The notes under the pieces were generated by a model. The model saw only the letters and a list, made by a program, of their open reading frames with translations, did not search any database and was not told the origin of the DNA. 64,000 nt of DNA from Sphingobacteriales bacterium. Its GTDB lineage: Bacteria > Bacteroidota > Bacteroidia > Chitinophagales > UBA2359. The position numbers and the translations under genes were made by a program. Shown here piece after piece: positions 1-8,198 of this stretch. Position 1 is the stretch's first letter. Every line of letters starts with the position of its first letter. The stretch is from contig CP064999.1 in the NCBI GenBank assembly GCA_016700115.1, forward strand, positions 558,001-622,000, given 5' to 3'.

Positions 1-3000
1 ACAGCAATCGAGTCCCCTTCGGGAGTTTGTTCTAATCCGATAGTAGCAGAAAACAGCGAATTTTGTGCCTGATAAGCGCCAATAATTGAGTTCCCGCAAC
101 TATGTTGTACATAGACGTAATAATCTCCGATCTCTAAGTTGGTAAACGTTTCGCTTTCCTGCCAATTTTCACCGTCTATCGAATAAGTATATGGAGGAGG
201 TGGGGCGGAAGTGAGGGATATCGTAAAGGCATTATTGCATACATCGTCTATGGGACTAATAGTACCTATAGTTTCTGTCATGCAATCTACATTACAATCC
301 GTATCATTTCCAGTAACCAATTTGCTGCATCCATTAGAGTCAGTCACTAAAAACGAGTAGGATGCTGCATTAATTAAACCGCTACTATAAGTTTCTCCTT
401 CATCTGAAATGGTATTGCCGGAGATGTTATAAGGGGGCGCGCCACCCCAGGTATTAAAAAACACCTGATACCCTCCCGAAACAGGAATACAATAATGATC
501 GGAAAAAATAATTTCCGGCGCTACGGTTAAACTGATTGCGGAACTAAACATCGGGCAAATGCCGTCTTCAGGAATTGTATAGACTATTTGATAATTTCCC
601 GCAGATACCTCTCCGGCAAAAAACTGGTTTCCCACAACGCCCGTTCCTGCCCATGTCCCTATTGTGGTGCTTCCATTGAGAAGCAGTTCTAAGTCAAGTA
701 TTTCATCACTACACAATGTTCCGGGAGAGAGAAGATTTAACTCAGGCGCAGGCATTATTTCAATGTATATAATTGCAGGATTACTTTGACAACCATTGGC
801 ATCGGTAACGATTAAGGTGTATTCGCCGCCGTTTTCTGGAGTTATATTGGAGATTACCGGGTTTTGTTCAGTTGAAACAAACCCGGATTGTCCTGTCCAA
901 TAATAGGTTGTACCGCCTGAACCTGAAAGAGAAACAGTTTCTCCTTCACAAACAAAAGGAGTCAAGGTTGAAATATTGGCAACAGGTTGAGGTGAAACAG
1001 TGATATCCACACTGTCAAAACCGGTACAATCCAATCCATCAGAAACAGTGACAGAGTAGGTACCGGCTTCGGATACGGTGATTTCCGGCGTATTTTCACC
1101 ATTAGACCAAAAATATTCACCATAATTGGTATCAAGGGTTAAAGTAGTCGTTTCACTTCCACACAAACTTAAATTACCATAAATTGTAGGTGAAAGTGAG
1201 GTAGTCTGAGAAACAAACATTGACACTGATGCTGTACAACCGTTCAAATCCGTAACAGTTACACTGTAATTACCGGATGAATTGACCGTAATGCTTTGCG
1301 AACTTCCTCCATCTGACCAAATATAATCTGAAAAACCGGGAGTTGCAGATATTGTTGCACTACTTCCAATGCAGAACGAGGATGAACCTTCAATAAGGAC
1401 ATTTGGAGATGGTAAAACAGTTACTGTTGTACTTGAAGATGCTGTACATCCATAAGAATTTGATACGGTTACGATATAGGTGGTAGTAGTTGTAGGTGAA
1501 ACAGATAAGCTTTGTCCATTAACTCCGGTTGACCATGAATAAGCGGTATATGTGCCTGCATTTAATGTTACACTGCTGCCACTACAAATTGTTTGGGGAG
1601 CTATTGCCGGTGGCGTAATGTTATTTACTGTCACTAAAACAGTGGTTGAGGCTGTGCAGCCATTGGCATCTGCTACTGTTACAGTATAAGATGAAGTTGT
1701 TAAAGGGCATACATTTAAATTTTGAGATACCCCTCCTGTTGACCAAGAATATGAAGTGAAACCCGTACCGGCATTTAAGGATACACAGTCGCCTATACAA
1801 ATTGTTTGAGGTGCAATTGCCGGTGGTGTAATGTTATTAACTGTCACTAAAACATTGGATGAGGCTGTGCAGCCATTGGCATCGGTTACCGTAACAGTAT
1901 AAGATGAAGTTGTAAAAGGGCATGCAGTTATATTTTGAGATGTCCCTCCTGTTGACCATAAATAAGAAGTGAATCCAGTACCCGCACTTAACGTTACACA
2001 ATTGCCAATACATATTGTTTGAGGTGCAATTGTCGGTGGTGTAATGTTATTTACTGTCACTAATACTGTGGATGAGGCTGTGCAGCCATTGGCATCGGTT
2101 ACTGTTACAGTAAAAGATGAAGTTGTTAAAGGGCATACATTTAAATTTTGAGATGTTCCTCCTGATGACCAAGAATAGGAAGTGAAACCCGGACCGGCAT
2201 TTAAGGTTACACAGTTGCCACTACAAATTGATATAGGAGTCATAGAGGGTGGAGTGATATTAAGTACAGTTACAGATACATTGGAAGAAGTTGTAAAGCC
2301 ATTGGCATCTGTCACCGTTACCGAATAAATCGTATTAAATAAAGGACTTACAGAGATGGTTTCACCTGTTTGTCCGGTACTCCAAGTATAAGTATATGGT
2401 GTAAAGTCACTTCCTGAAGCTGAAGCAGTCAAAGTTGCCTGTTGTCCGAGGCAAATTGGTTCCGGATTATTAATGAAAGCTATAAAAGGATCAGAATTGT
2501 GAATCAATATTTGAGCAGGCAGTGGTGAAGTACAATCACATTGAAATTGATCAATCTGCACAACAATTGTTTCTGTCCCCTCAACAAGTTCATCTGTAGA
2601 GGCAAATACAGGTACTTGTATAGATATTTGTCCGGAAGGTATGGTAACAATATTTGGAAGGGGTTCGTAATCTTCCCCCGGCATAGCGGTTCCGGTAACA
2701 ATAATTTCAAAAGTAACAGGTTGGCTCAAATCGCTGATATCTTCTCTAAAAAACTCAAAATAACCTTCCGTATAACCTTCAATAGCATCTTGCATACCGG
2801 TAACGGAAACAGAGGTAACATTTCCGGTATCAAAACTGTTAGCAGCCAAAAAAACCGCCGAGTCCAAAATATGGTCTCCGGCATCTGCTACAGCCAATTT
2901 GATGGTATAAGTTTGGCATGGAGTCAGGCCGGTGGCAACGGCTGTCATGACATCAGTATAACCATCAAATTGAGTAATGATGCTACCGGTAGGATTGGAA

Positions 3001-4004
3001 TTGTAATAGACGTTATTATTTATAGGATTGACGGTATTTATACCCACGTAAATGCCTGTATCAGGAATTAATGCTAAATTTTGAAATTGTACCCCCGGCC
3101 CGCTGATAAAGAGACCAAATACATCGTTAAAAGAAGCGCAAACATATTCCGGATATTCTTCGGAAGCAAAGACATATTGAAACTGTACAGAGGTAGATAC
3201 GGGAACAAAAGTGAATTCAATTACTGCGGCATCAAAAGTAGGTGAAGGGCTGCCGCATGGAGTTGAAATGGTTAAAGCAGTGAGATCGGGATCCCCCGGT
3301 ATTTCAAATTGAGAATATATACCATCACTGTTGTTAGTACCTTCGGCATTGATTACAGCACCGCTTGAAATAATGATGCCTTCGGGAATACCAATACTTT
3401 CACCGTTGGTAAAATATCCGATTGCACTGGGATGTCCGGTATAAGTTATATTGGAGACTTCAGAGCAACCATTTAAAAACACATTTGGTACTAACCATTC
3501 CGCATTACTGTTGTTTCCATCGGTTTGAACAGAAAGGGCGTAAACCGTAGGAGGTGTGGGTGTAACAATTCGGTAGGCTAATGTTGCACAATAGATATTG
3601 TTCGTGCAACTATATCCGGTTGCGTATATTGCAAAAGTCCCGTTAGCGATGGCAATCCAAATAATCTGAGATTGAGCACCACAAAAATCATCATTATAAG
3701 CATAGGGAACTCCGTCACCTGCATTGGTATTGATACTTAATTCACTATCCCATGGTGCTGTTCCACCGTTATCACAAAAGGTAAAAGCATAATGTTGACC
3801 CATCACGGCATTAAAGATAAAATAATCACCACCACTTACACAACCGGTGGTTTGCCAAGTTTCAGTGGGTGTTATCGTTCCTAAATTAACAGCATTTACA
3901 TTGGTATTAAAACTACATTGAGCAGTTGTTTCTAAACTAAAAAAGTTGAACCATACAATACCTAAAATAGAAATGCAAAAGTGTAATGTTGGTGCTTTAT
4001 TCAT
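1..4004 (-). CDS. Giant secreted choice-of-anchor L / tandem-repeat protein, 3' end missing
   Basis: The minus strand is open from an ATG at 4004 to the left edge, about 1334 codons, so the C-terminus lies outside the window. The N-terminus has a basic start, a hydrophobic stretch and an AQC-like cleavage site, a plausible Sec signal peptide. Residues ~170-370 resemble the choice-of-anchor L domain of Bacteroidota surface proteins (FDAAVIEFTF and FASEEYPEYV motifs). Next comes a Calx-beta-like segment (~380-480). Then come Ig/PKD-like units of about 71 residues, each containing TVTVTDANGC and an ITPPxIAPQTIC-type linker. At DNA level these repeat with a 213-bp period around 1620-2260. The likely role is an extracellular adhesin or cell-surface protein exported by T9SS; the sorting domain that would prove this is beyond the edge. 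Substrate or ligand is unknown. Confidence 0.85.
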   Translation of the reverse strand, partial: MNKAPTLHFCISILGIVWFNFFSLETTAQCSFNTNVNAVNLGTITPTETWQTTGCVSGGDYFIFNAVMGQHYAFTFCDNGGTAPWDSELSINTNAGDGVPYAYNDDFCGAQSQIIWIAIANGTFAIYATGYSCTNNIYCATLAYRIVTPTPPTVYALSVQTDGNNSNAEWLVPNVFLNGCSEVSNITYTGHPSAIGYFTNGESIGIPEGIIISSGAVINAEGTNNSDGIYSQFEIPGDPDLTALTISTPCGSPSPTFDAAVIEFTFVPVSTSVQFQYVFASEEYPEYVCASFNDVFGLFISGPGVQFQNLALIPDTGIYVGINTVNPINNNVYYNSNPTGSIITQFDGYTDVMTAVATGLTPCQTYTIKLAVADAGDHILDSAVFLAANSFDTGNVTSVSVTGMQDAIEGYTEGYFEFFREDISDLSQPVTFEIIVTGTAMPGEDYEPLPNIVTIPSGQISIQVPVFASTDELVEGTETIVVQIDQFQCDCTSPLPAQILIHNSDPFIAFINNPEPICLGQQATLTASASGSDFTPYTYTWSTGQTGETISVSPLFNTIYSVTVTDANGFTTSSNVSVTVLNITPPSMTPISICSGNCVTLNAGPGFTSYSWSSGGTSQNLNVCPLTTSSFTVTVTDANGCTASSTVLVTVNNITPPTIAPQTICIGNCVTLSAGTGFTSYLWSTGGTSQNITACPFTTSSYTVTVTDANGCTASSNVLVTVNNITPPAIAPQTICIGDCVSLNAGTGFTSYSWSTGGVSQNLNVCPLTTSSYTVTVADANGCTASTTVLVTVNNITPPAIAPQTICSGSSVTLNAGTYTAYSWSTGVNGQSLSVSPTTTTTYIVTVSNSYGCTASSSTTVTVLPSPNVLIEGSSSFCIGSSATISATPGFSDYIWSDGGSSQSITVNSSGNYSVTVTDLNGCTASVSMFVSQTTSLSPTIYGNLSLCGSETTTLTLDTNYGEYFWSNGENTPEITVSEAGTYSVTVSDGLDCTGFDSVDITVSPQPVANISTLTPFVCEGETVSLSGSGGTTYYWTGQSGFVSTEQNPVISNITPENGGEYTLIVTDANGCQSNPAIIYIEIMPAPELNLLSPGTLCSDEILDLELLLNGSTTIGTWAGTGVVGNQFFAGEVSAGNYQIVYTIPEDGICPMFSSAISLTVAPEIIFSDHYCIPVSGGYQVFFNTWGGAPPYNISGNTISDEGETYSSGLINAASYSFLVTDSNGCSKLVTGNDTDCNVDCMTETIGTISPIDDVCNNAFTISLTSAPPPPYTYSIDGENWQESETFTNLEIGDYYVYVQHSCGNSIIGAYQAQNSLFSATIGLEQTPEGDSIA
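1620..2260. repeat. 213-bp in-frame tandem repeats inside the giant secreted gene
   Basis: Three consecutive units share near-identical stretches, for example GCAGCCATTGGCATC at about 1655, 1868 and 2081, giving a 213-bp (71-codon) period. More diverged units continue on both sides. The high DNA identity suggests recent duplication or homogenisation within the gene. Such arrays are prone to copy-number change and to collapse in assemblies. Confidence 0.8.
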
Positions 4005-4226
4005 AGAGCAGAGAATTTGAAGATATGAAAAGGCTACCAAAATTAGAGAATTTTTCGTTATAGTCAAACGCTTGATTCATTTTTGTTGATATATCATTGA
4101 TAGAATTTCAGAAAACTCGTCCCAATAGCCCTATTGTTCTAAAAAAACGGGAATGCTTTAGAAAATTTGAAGGTGGGTTTGAATGGAATCTAACGTATCT
4201 TTTACCAAAATTCAAACCAAACCCCG

Positions 4227-4469
4227 ATGAAAATAGCCGTTTTAATACCCGCCCTCAACGAAGCAGACAATATAGGGAAGGTGATGGCTGATATTCCTCA
4301 ACATCTGAATGACCTGATTGTCGTGGTGGACAATGGCTCTTCTGATGGAACGGCACAAATAGCTTTACAAAGTGGGGCAGCTATTGTCTTGCATCAACCT
4401 CAGCGTGGTTATGGCAGTGCTTGTTTAAAGGGGATGGCTTATTTAATCTGTAACTTCGTTTTTTCATAG
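4227..4469 (+). pseudogene. Truncated family 2 glycosyltransferase (dolichol-phosphate-mannose-synthase-like N-terminus)
   Basis: The first ~70 residues are a clear GT2 N-terminus: LIPALNEADNIG, then VVVDNGSSDGTA (nucleotide-sugar-binding Rossmann region) and QRGYGSACLKG. Intact members run well over 200 residues; this reading frame is lost at about 4449, where the inverted repeat of an inserted element starts, and stops at 4469. I could not find the rest of the glycosyltransferase on the far side of the element, so part of it was probably deleted as well. The ATG at 4227 is the family-typical start. Almost certainly non-functional. Confidence 0.85.
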
Positions 4470-4913
4470 GTAATAGGTTGTGAAAAAACGCTGGGGGACT
4501 TGTTTTAAAAGAATTTAACCCTGTCTTTGCTATTCCCTAAAGCAGGTAATATGTATGGCACATCCTGACTGGGCTTTAAAGCACAAGACTAAAGGTTCCG
4601 AAGTAAAACACATAAATTGTAATTACTACCTATACAAGGTTAGTAGCCGTTGGAATAAGGAAAAAAAACGGTCAGAAAAGATAAGCGGCAAGTTGATAGG
4701 TAGAATTACTACGGAGGGTTTGAGTATCCGGTCTTCAGAATTAGTTGAAATATTGGCAAAGTCTGTCAGAGTTAAAGAATACGGAGCTTCTCATTATCTT
4801 TACCAAAAGCACAACCGTATTTTACAGGCAATCCAATACTTTCTTTTTAAACAAAAACAGCAGAATTGATCGCTAAAATCAAAAACCTATTACCTAAAAC
4901 CTGTGGAGTTACA
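4449..4913. mobile_element. Decayed IS / miniature element with ~30-bp imperfect terminal inverted repeats
   Basis: The left end at 4449-4479 and the right end at 4884-4913 are inverted copies. Both contain TGTAACT at the outer end and AGGTAATAGGTT at the inner end, with a few mismatches and one gap between. A TAATCT sequence lies directly outside each end (4444-4449 and 4915-4920), offset by about two bases, and may be a target duplication. The 465-bp interior encodes only the N-terminal part of a transposase-like protein, so the element is an internally deleted, non-autonomous copy. It interrupts the glycosyltransferase gene on its left. Confidence 0.75.
4555..4869 (+). pseudogene. N-terminal fragment of an IS4/IS1634-like transposase
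   Basis: A 104-residue frame begins MAHPDWALKHKTKGSEV and contains YYLYKVSSRWNKEKKRSEK followed by KLIGRIT. This resembles the N-terminal domain of IS1634/IS4-group transposases as I remember them. The family is normally about 400-550 residues with a DDE catalytic core. None of the core is present here, so it cannot catalyse transposition. It sits entirely between the two inverted repeats. The family assignment is from memory of the motif and is less certain than the fact of truncation. Confidence 0.65.
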
Positions 4914-5030
4914 CTAATCTTGCTTTAAGACAATATTTTGTCTGAAGGTACGGGCTGTTATTTGATGTGAGGCAGGTGTAATTTGTTCTGTGGTTGCCCG
5001 ATTTTCGAGATGTGGTTGAGGAAATTTGGA

Positions 5031-7931
5031 TTAACGCAAAAGGGTTATATTGCCTTGTTGTTTGTATTCGGTATCCAAAAAAGTCAATGCCCTTATATAA
5101 TAGACATAAACACCCATTTCTTGTGGAGTTCCCTTAAAACTGCCATCCCAACGGGTATTCGTATCATTTGTTTCAAAAATCAGTTGCCCCCAACGGTTAT
5201 AGATTTTAAACTCGAGCAATTCTTTAACTCCTTTGGTTCTGACTATTCCAAAATTATCGTTCACCCCATCCTGATTGGGTGAGAAAGCGTTGGGAATAAG
5301 CACTTCAAAAATATTGGTAACTTCGAGTCGCATCGTATCGGCAGCCATACAGCCGTTGGAATCGGTTGCGGAAAGGGTATAAACCGTAGTTACCAACGGG
5401 TTGGCCACAGGATTGAGTTGTATGGAGCTGCTTAAACCGTTGCCGGGCGACCACGAAAACTCTAAACCGCTTGCTTCACTTTCCACCGAACCGTTCAAAA
5501 TGATGCTTTCCCCCACATTGATTGTGGCATCAGGACCTGCATTGACAACAGGCAATTGATGGACAGTTACCAAAACCGAAGCAGTATCACTAAAGCAGAA
5601 ATTGGAAGCCGTTACAGTGTATTGAGTGGTATTTAAGGGAGAAGCCACAGGATTGGCAATATTGGGGTCGCTCAACCCCAATGGAGGATTCCACGCATAA
5701 TTCAACCCTCCGGTTGCGCTTAGTTGAACTGAGCCTCCGGAACAAAAAGCAGCAGTTCCACCTGCATCTGCCTGAATAGGAAATTGAATCAAAGCGGTTA
5801 AGGTGTCGGTATTTTCACAACCATTCACATCTATTACACTTAACTGATAAACGGTCGTATCGGCTGGACTTACCGTAATACTCAAATCGGTGGTATTAAA
5901 CACCCCACCCCCACTCCATTCAAAGCTGACAACATTGGGACTGAAAGAGGCGGATAACAAAAGGTCATCGCCAATACAAACTATAGGGTTTCCAATGATG
6001 GCAACATCGGGAATAGAATGAACCGTGATTACAACATCATCTGTACGGGTACAGCCGTTTGGATCTGAAATGGTGAGTTGATAGGTAGTTGTTACAGTGG
6101 GATTGACAGTAGGGGTGGCAGTATTGGCACCTGCAATGATACCCTCAGGAGGAGACCATTGATAGTTGAACCAGGGAAAATCGGCGGAAGCCTGAAGCTG
6201 TATGGTATCCCCCTGACAGATTGGTGTGTCGGTACCGGCATTGGCAGTAAAATCGGGATAGATGGTAAAAGAAACCTGCGTGGTATCTAAACAACCTTCA
6301 CCGGTACTGACAATCAGGCTTGCCGTATAATCTCCCGCACTCGTATAGGTATGTCCGGGATTTTGATTGTTGGAGGTATTAGAATCACCAAAATTCCATT
6401 CCCAGGAGTTGGGAGGTGCTCCTGTGGTTTGGTCGGTAAACTGAACGGGGGTGTTGATACAAAGTGAAGAAGTACCAAACGCCGCATCAGGAACAGGAGC
6501 AACATAGATGGTTTGAGTGAAAGAGGCCGTACAGCCTAACGACGTACTCGTCAAGAGCGTAACCGTCTTTATGCCGCCTGTGGCATAGGTATGGGTTGGG
6601 TTCTGTGCGGCGATACTGCTGCCATCTCCAAAATTCCAGGACCAACCGGTCAAAAAGCCATAGGTGCTCACCGACAGATCGGTAAATACAACCGGATCAT
6701 AAGCACAACCGGCTACGTAAGAAAAGTTATTGGTCAGGGTTGGGTACAGGTTGACAATAATAGTGGCAGTATCAATACATCCGGGCACACCGGAATCGGC
6801 AACTAAAGTAACGATATATTGACCCGTATCGGGGTAGGTGTAACTGGGGTTAAGCAATGAAGAGAAGTCGTCCGAAACACTTGGATCGCCAAACTGCCAG
6901 AAATATGACGTTGCCCCTACACTGGTATTGATAAAGTCAACGGTAAAATCCTGTCCGCAATCGGTAATGATGAAATTGCCCTGTGGGGTAATATTGTTTG
7001 ATTGAACGGCAGCCTGAACTGCCTGACACGGAGTAACATTAAACTGAAAATCCCGCCGTATCGAGTTGATAGCAATTCCGTTTCTGAACTCTGTAACACA
7101 AATACCGACCACAAATTGCCCCAGCGTAGTAGGTGTGCCGGTCAGTAAACCGGTCAATGGATTTATAGTTACCGGTGGTGAGCCTCCCAAGGGATTGGTC
7201 CCACTATAAGGAGGAATAAAATTGACCGTGCCGTAAGGAGGCGGGGGGGCAGGCATTCCCGGCGGATTGCAGTTAGAAAAATCACCGGGTTGAGGGCAGG
7301 CATCGCTCCCGCCAATCAATGGTGCGCAAAGTTCATAGGACAATGAGTCACCGTCTGCATCAAAAGCAGACTGATCAATAAACAAGGGTTGCCCTGCACA
7401 GATAACCGTAGGAGGCAGGGTGTTAAAAGTAGCGGAGTTGTTGCAATTTGCTAAAGCCGACGGGGGGATATTGGTTGTGTAGGACGAGCCCGTTTGGTCA
7501 GGGTTAAAGATATTGATAATAGTGCTGTTGCGGCTGTATCTCTGATAAACCAGGGTATAGCCTCCGATGATGGGAGGAAGGCTGACGATGGTGGTATAGG
7601 TAATGGTCTCAACACAAATATCAGGCAGGGTATTGACACAAATATTAGTAGGCGGGTTTACAAGTTGGGGGCCTCCCGGTGGTATGCTTAGGCTGAGTGT
7701 ATTGAGCAGGCTTCCCGTAGCATTAAACACAAAGATATAGGCCGGATTGTCGAACGGAGCGCCGGTGCTGTTGCAATCCCGGTAAACTGTGAGCGATAAC
7801 CGATAGTTGCTGCCTCCTAAACATTCATAGGTCAACTCACCGCCAACTATGTGAAAAGCAGAAGCTAAAGGCGATATCAGCAAACATAAAATCAGACAAT
7901 ATATTTGGCGATATATCCAGGATTGGTTCAT
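5031..7931 (-). CDS. PKD-repeat secreted protein with gliding-associated (T9SS type B) sorting domain
   Basis: The 966-residue product starts with a signal peptide (hydrophobic LILCLLISPLASA) followed at once by HIVGGELTYECLG, a mature N-terminus common in Bacteroidota secreted PKD proteins. Residues ~330-560 hold several PKD domains, recognised by WxFGD and NPxHTY motifs (YFWQFGDPS, WSWNFGDGS, WEWNFGDSN). Residues ~570-870 hold Ig-like units with the YxLTxxDxNGC pattern. The last ~85 residues (IPNAFSPNQDGVND ... IYNRWGQLIFE ... WDGSFKG) form the gliding-motility-associated C-terminal domain that routes proteins through T9SS. It is probably an extracellular or cell-surface protein; ligand unknown. 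The ATG at 7931 fits the signal peptide. Confidence 0.9.
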   Translation of the reverse strand: MNQSWIYRQIYCLILCLLISPLASAFHIVGGELTYECLGGSNYRLSLTVYRDCNSTGAPFDNPAYIFVFNATGSLLNTLSLSIPPGGPQLVNPPTNICVNTLPDICVETITYTTIVSLPPIIGGYTLVYQRYSRNSTIINIFNPDQTGSSYTTNIPPSALANCNNSATFNTLPPTVICAGQPLFIDQSAFDADGDSLSYELCAPLIGGSDACPQPGDFSNCNPPGMPAPPPPYGTVNFIPPYSGTNPLGGSPPVTINPLTGLLTGTPTTLGQFVVGICVTEFRNGIAINSIRRDFQFNVTPCQAVQAAVQSNNITPQGNFIITDCGQDFTVDFINTSVGATSYFWQFGDPSVSDDFSSLLNPSYTYPDTGQYIVTLVADSGVPGCIDTATIIVNLYPTLTNNFSYVAGCAYDPVVFTDLSVSTYGFLTGWSWNFGDGSSIAAQNPTHTYATGGIKTVTLLTSTSLGCTASFTQTIYVAPVPDAAFGTSSLCINTPVQFTDQTTGAPPNSWEWNFGDSNTSNNQNPGHTYTSAGDYTASLIVSTGEGCLDTTQVSFTIYPDFTANAGTDTPICQGDTIQLQASADFPWFNYQWSPPEGIIAGANTATPTVNPTVTTTYQLTISDPNGCTRTDDVVITVHSIPDVAIIGNPIVCIGDDLLLSASFSPNVVSFEWSGGGVFNTTDLSITVSPADTTVYQLSVIDVNGCENTDTLTALIQFPIQADAGGTAAFCSGGSVQLSATGGLNYAWNPPLGLSDPNIANPVASPLNTTQYTVTASNFCFSDTASVLVTVHQLPVVNAGPDATINVGESIILNGSVESEASGLEFSWSPGNGLSSSIQLNPVANPLVTTVYTLSATDSNGCMAADTMRLEVTNIFEVLIPNAFSPNQDGVNDNFGIVRTKGVKELLEFKIYNRWGQLIFETNDTNTRWDGSFKGTPQEMGVYVYYIRALTFLDTEYKQQGNITLLR

Positions 7932-8198
7932 AATCTACCAATTTAAGTATCTCCGGCAAAATGGATGCCTCGAAAAGGTGATAAGAGAACAGATTTTGGC
8001 AAATATAGTTTGTTTGCGATAACTTGGCTTACGCAACAATATCGGCAAAGTTATCAATTTGCCGTGTAAAGGACAGTTGAAAAAGGGGTTTAAGTTGCAA
8101 GTTGATAAAATATGAATGCCTCAACTCAATCAACTTCTGATAATCTATCAAAAAACCGATGGTTATATCATCTGTAAAAAATGATAGCCCCTGATTTA

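Noticed and set aside
1620..2260. Regular repeats resembling a CRISPR array
   Set aside because: The repeat is a 213-bp in-frame coding duplication with no spacers of 30-40 bp and no cas genes nearby.
2541..3071. 176-codon plus-strand frame
   Set aside because: Antisense shadow of the giant secreted gene, which is continuous on the minus strand through this region.
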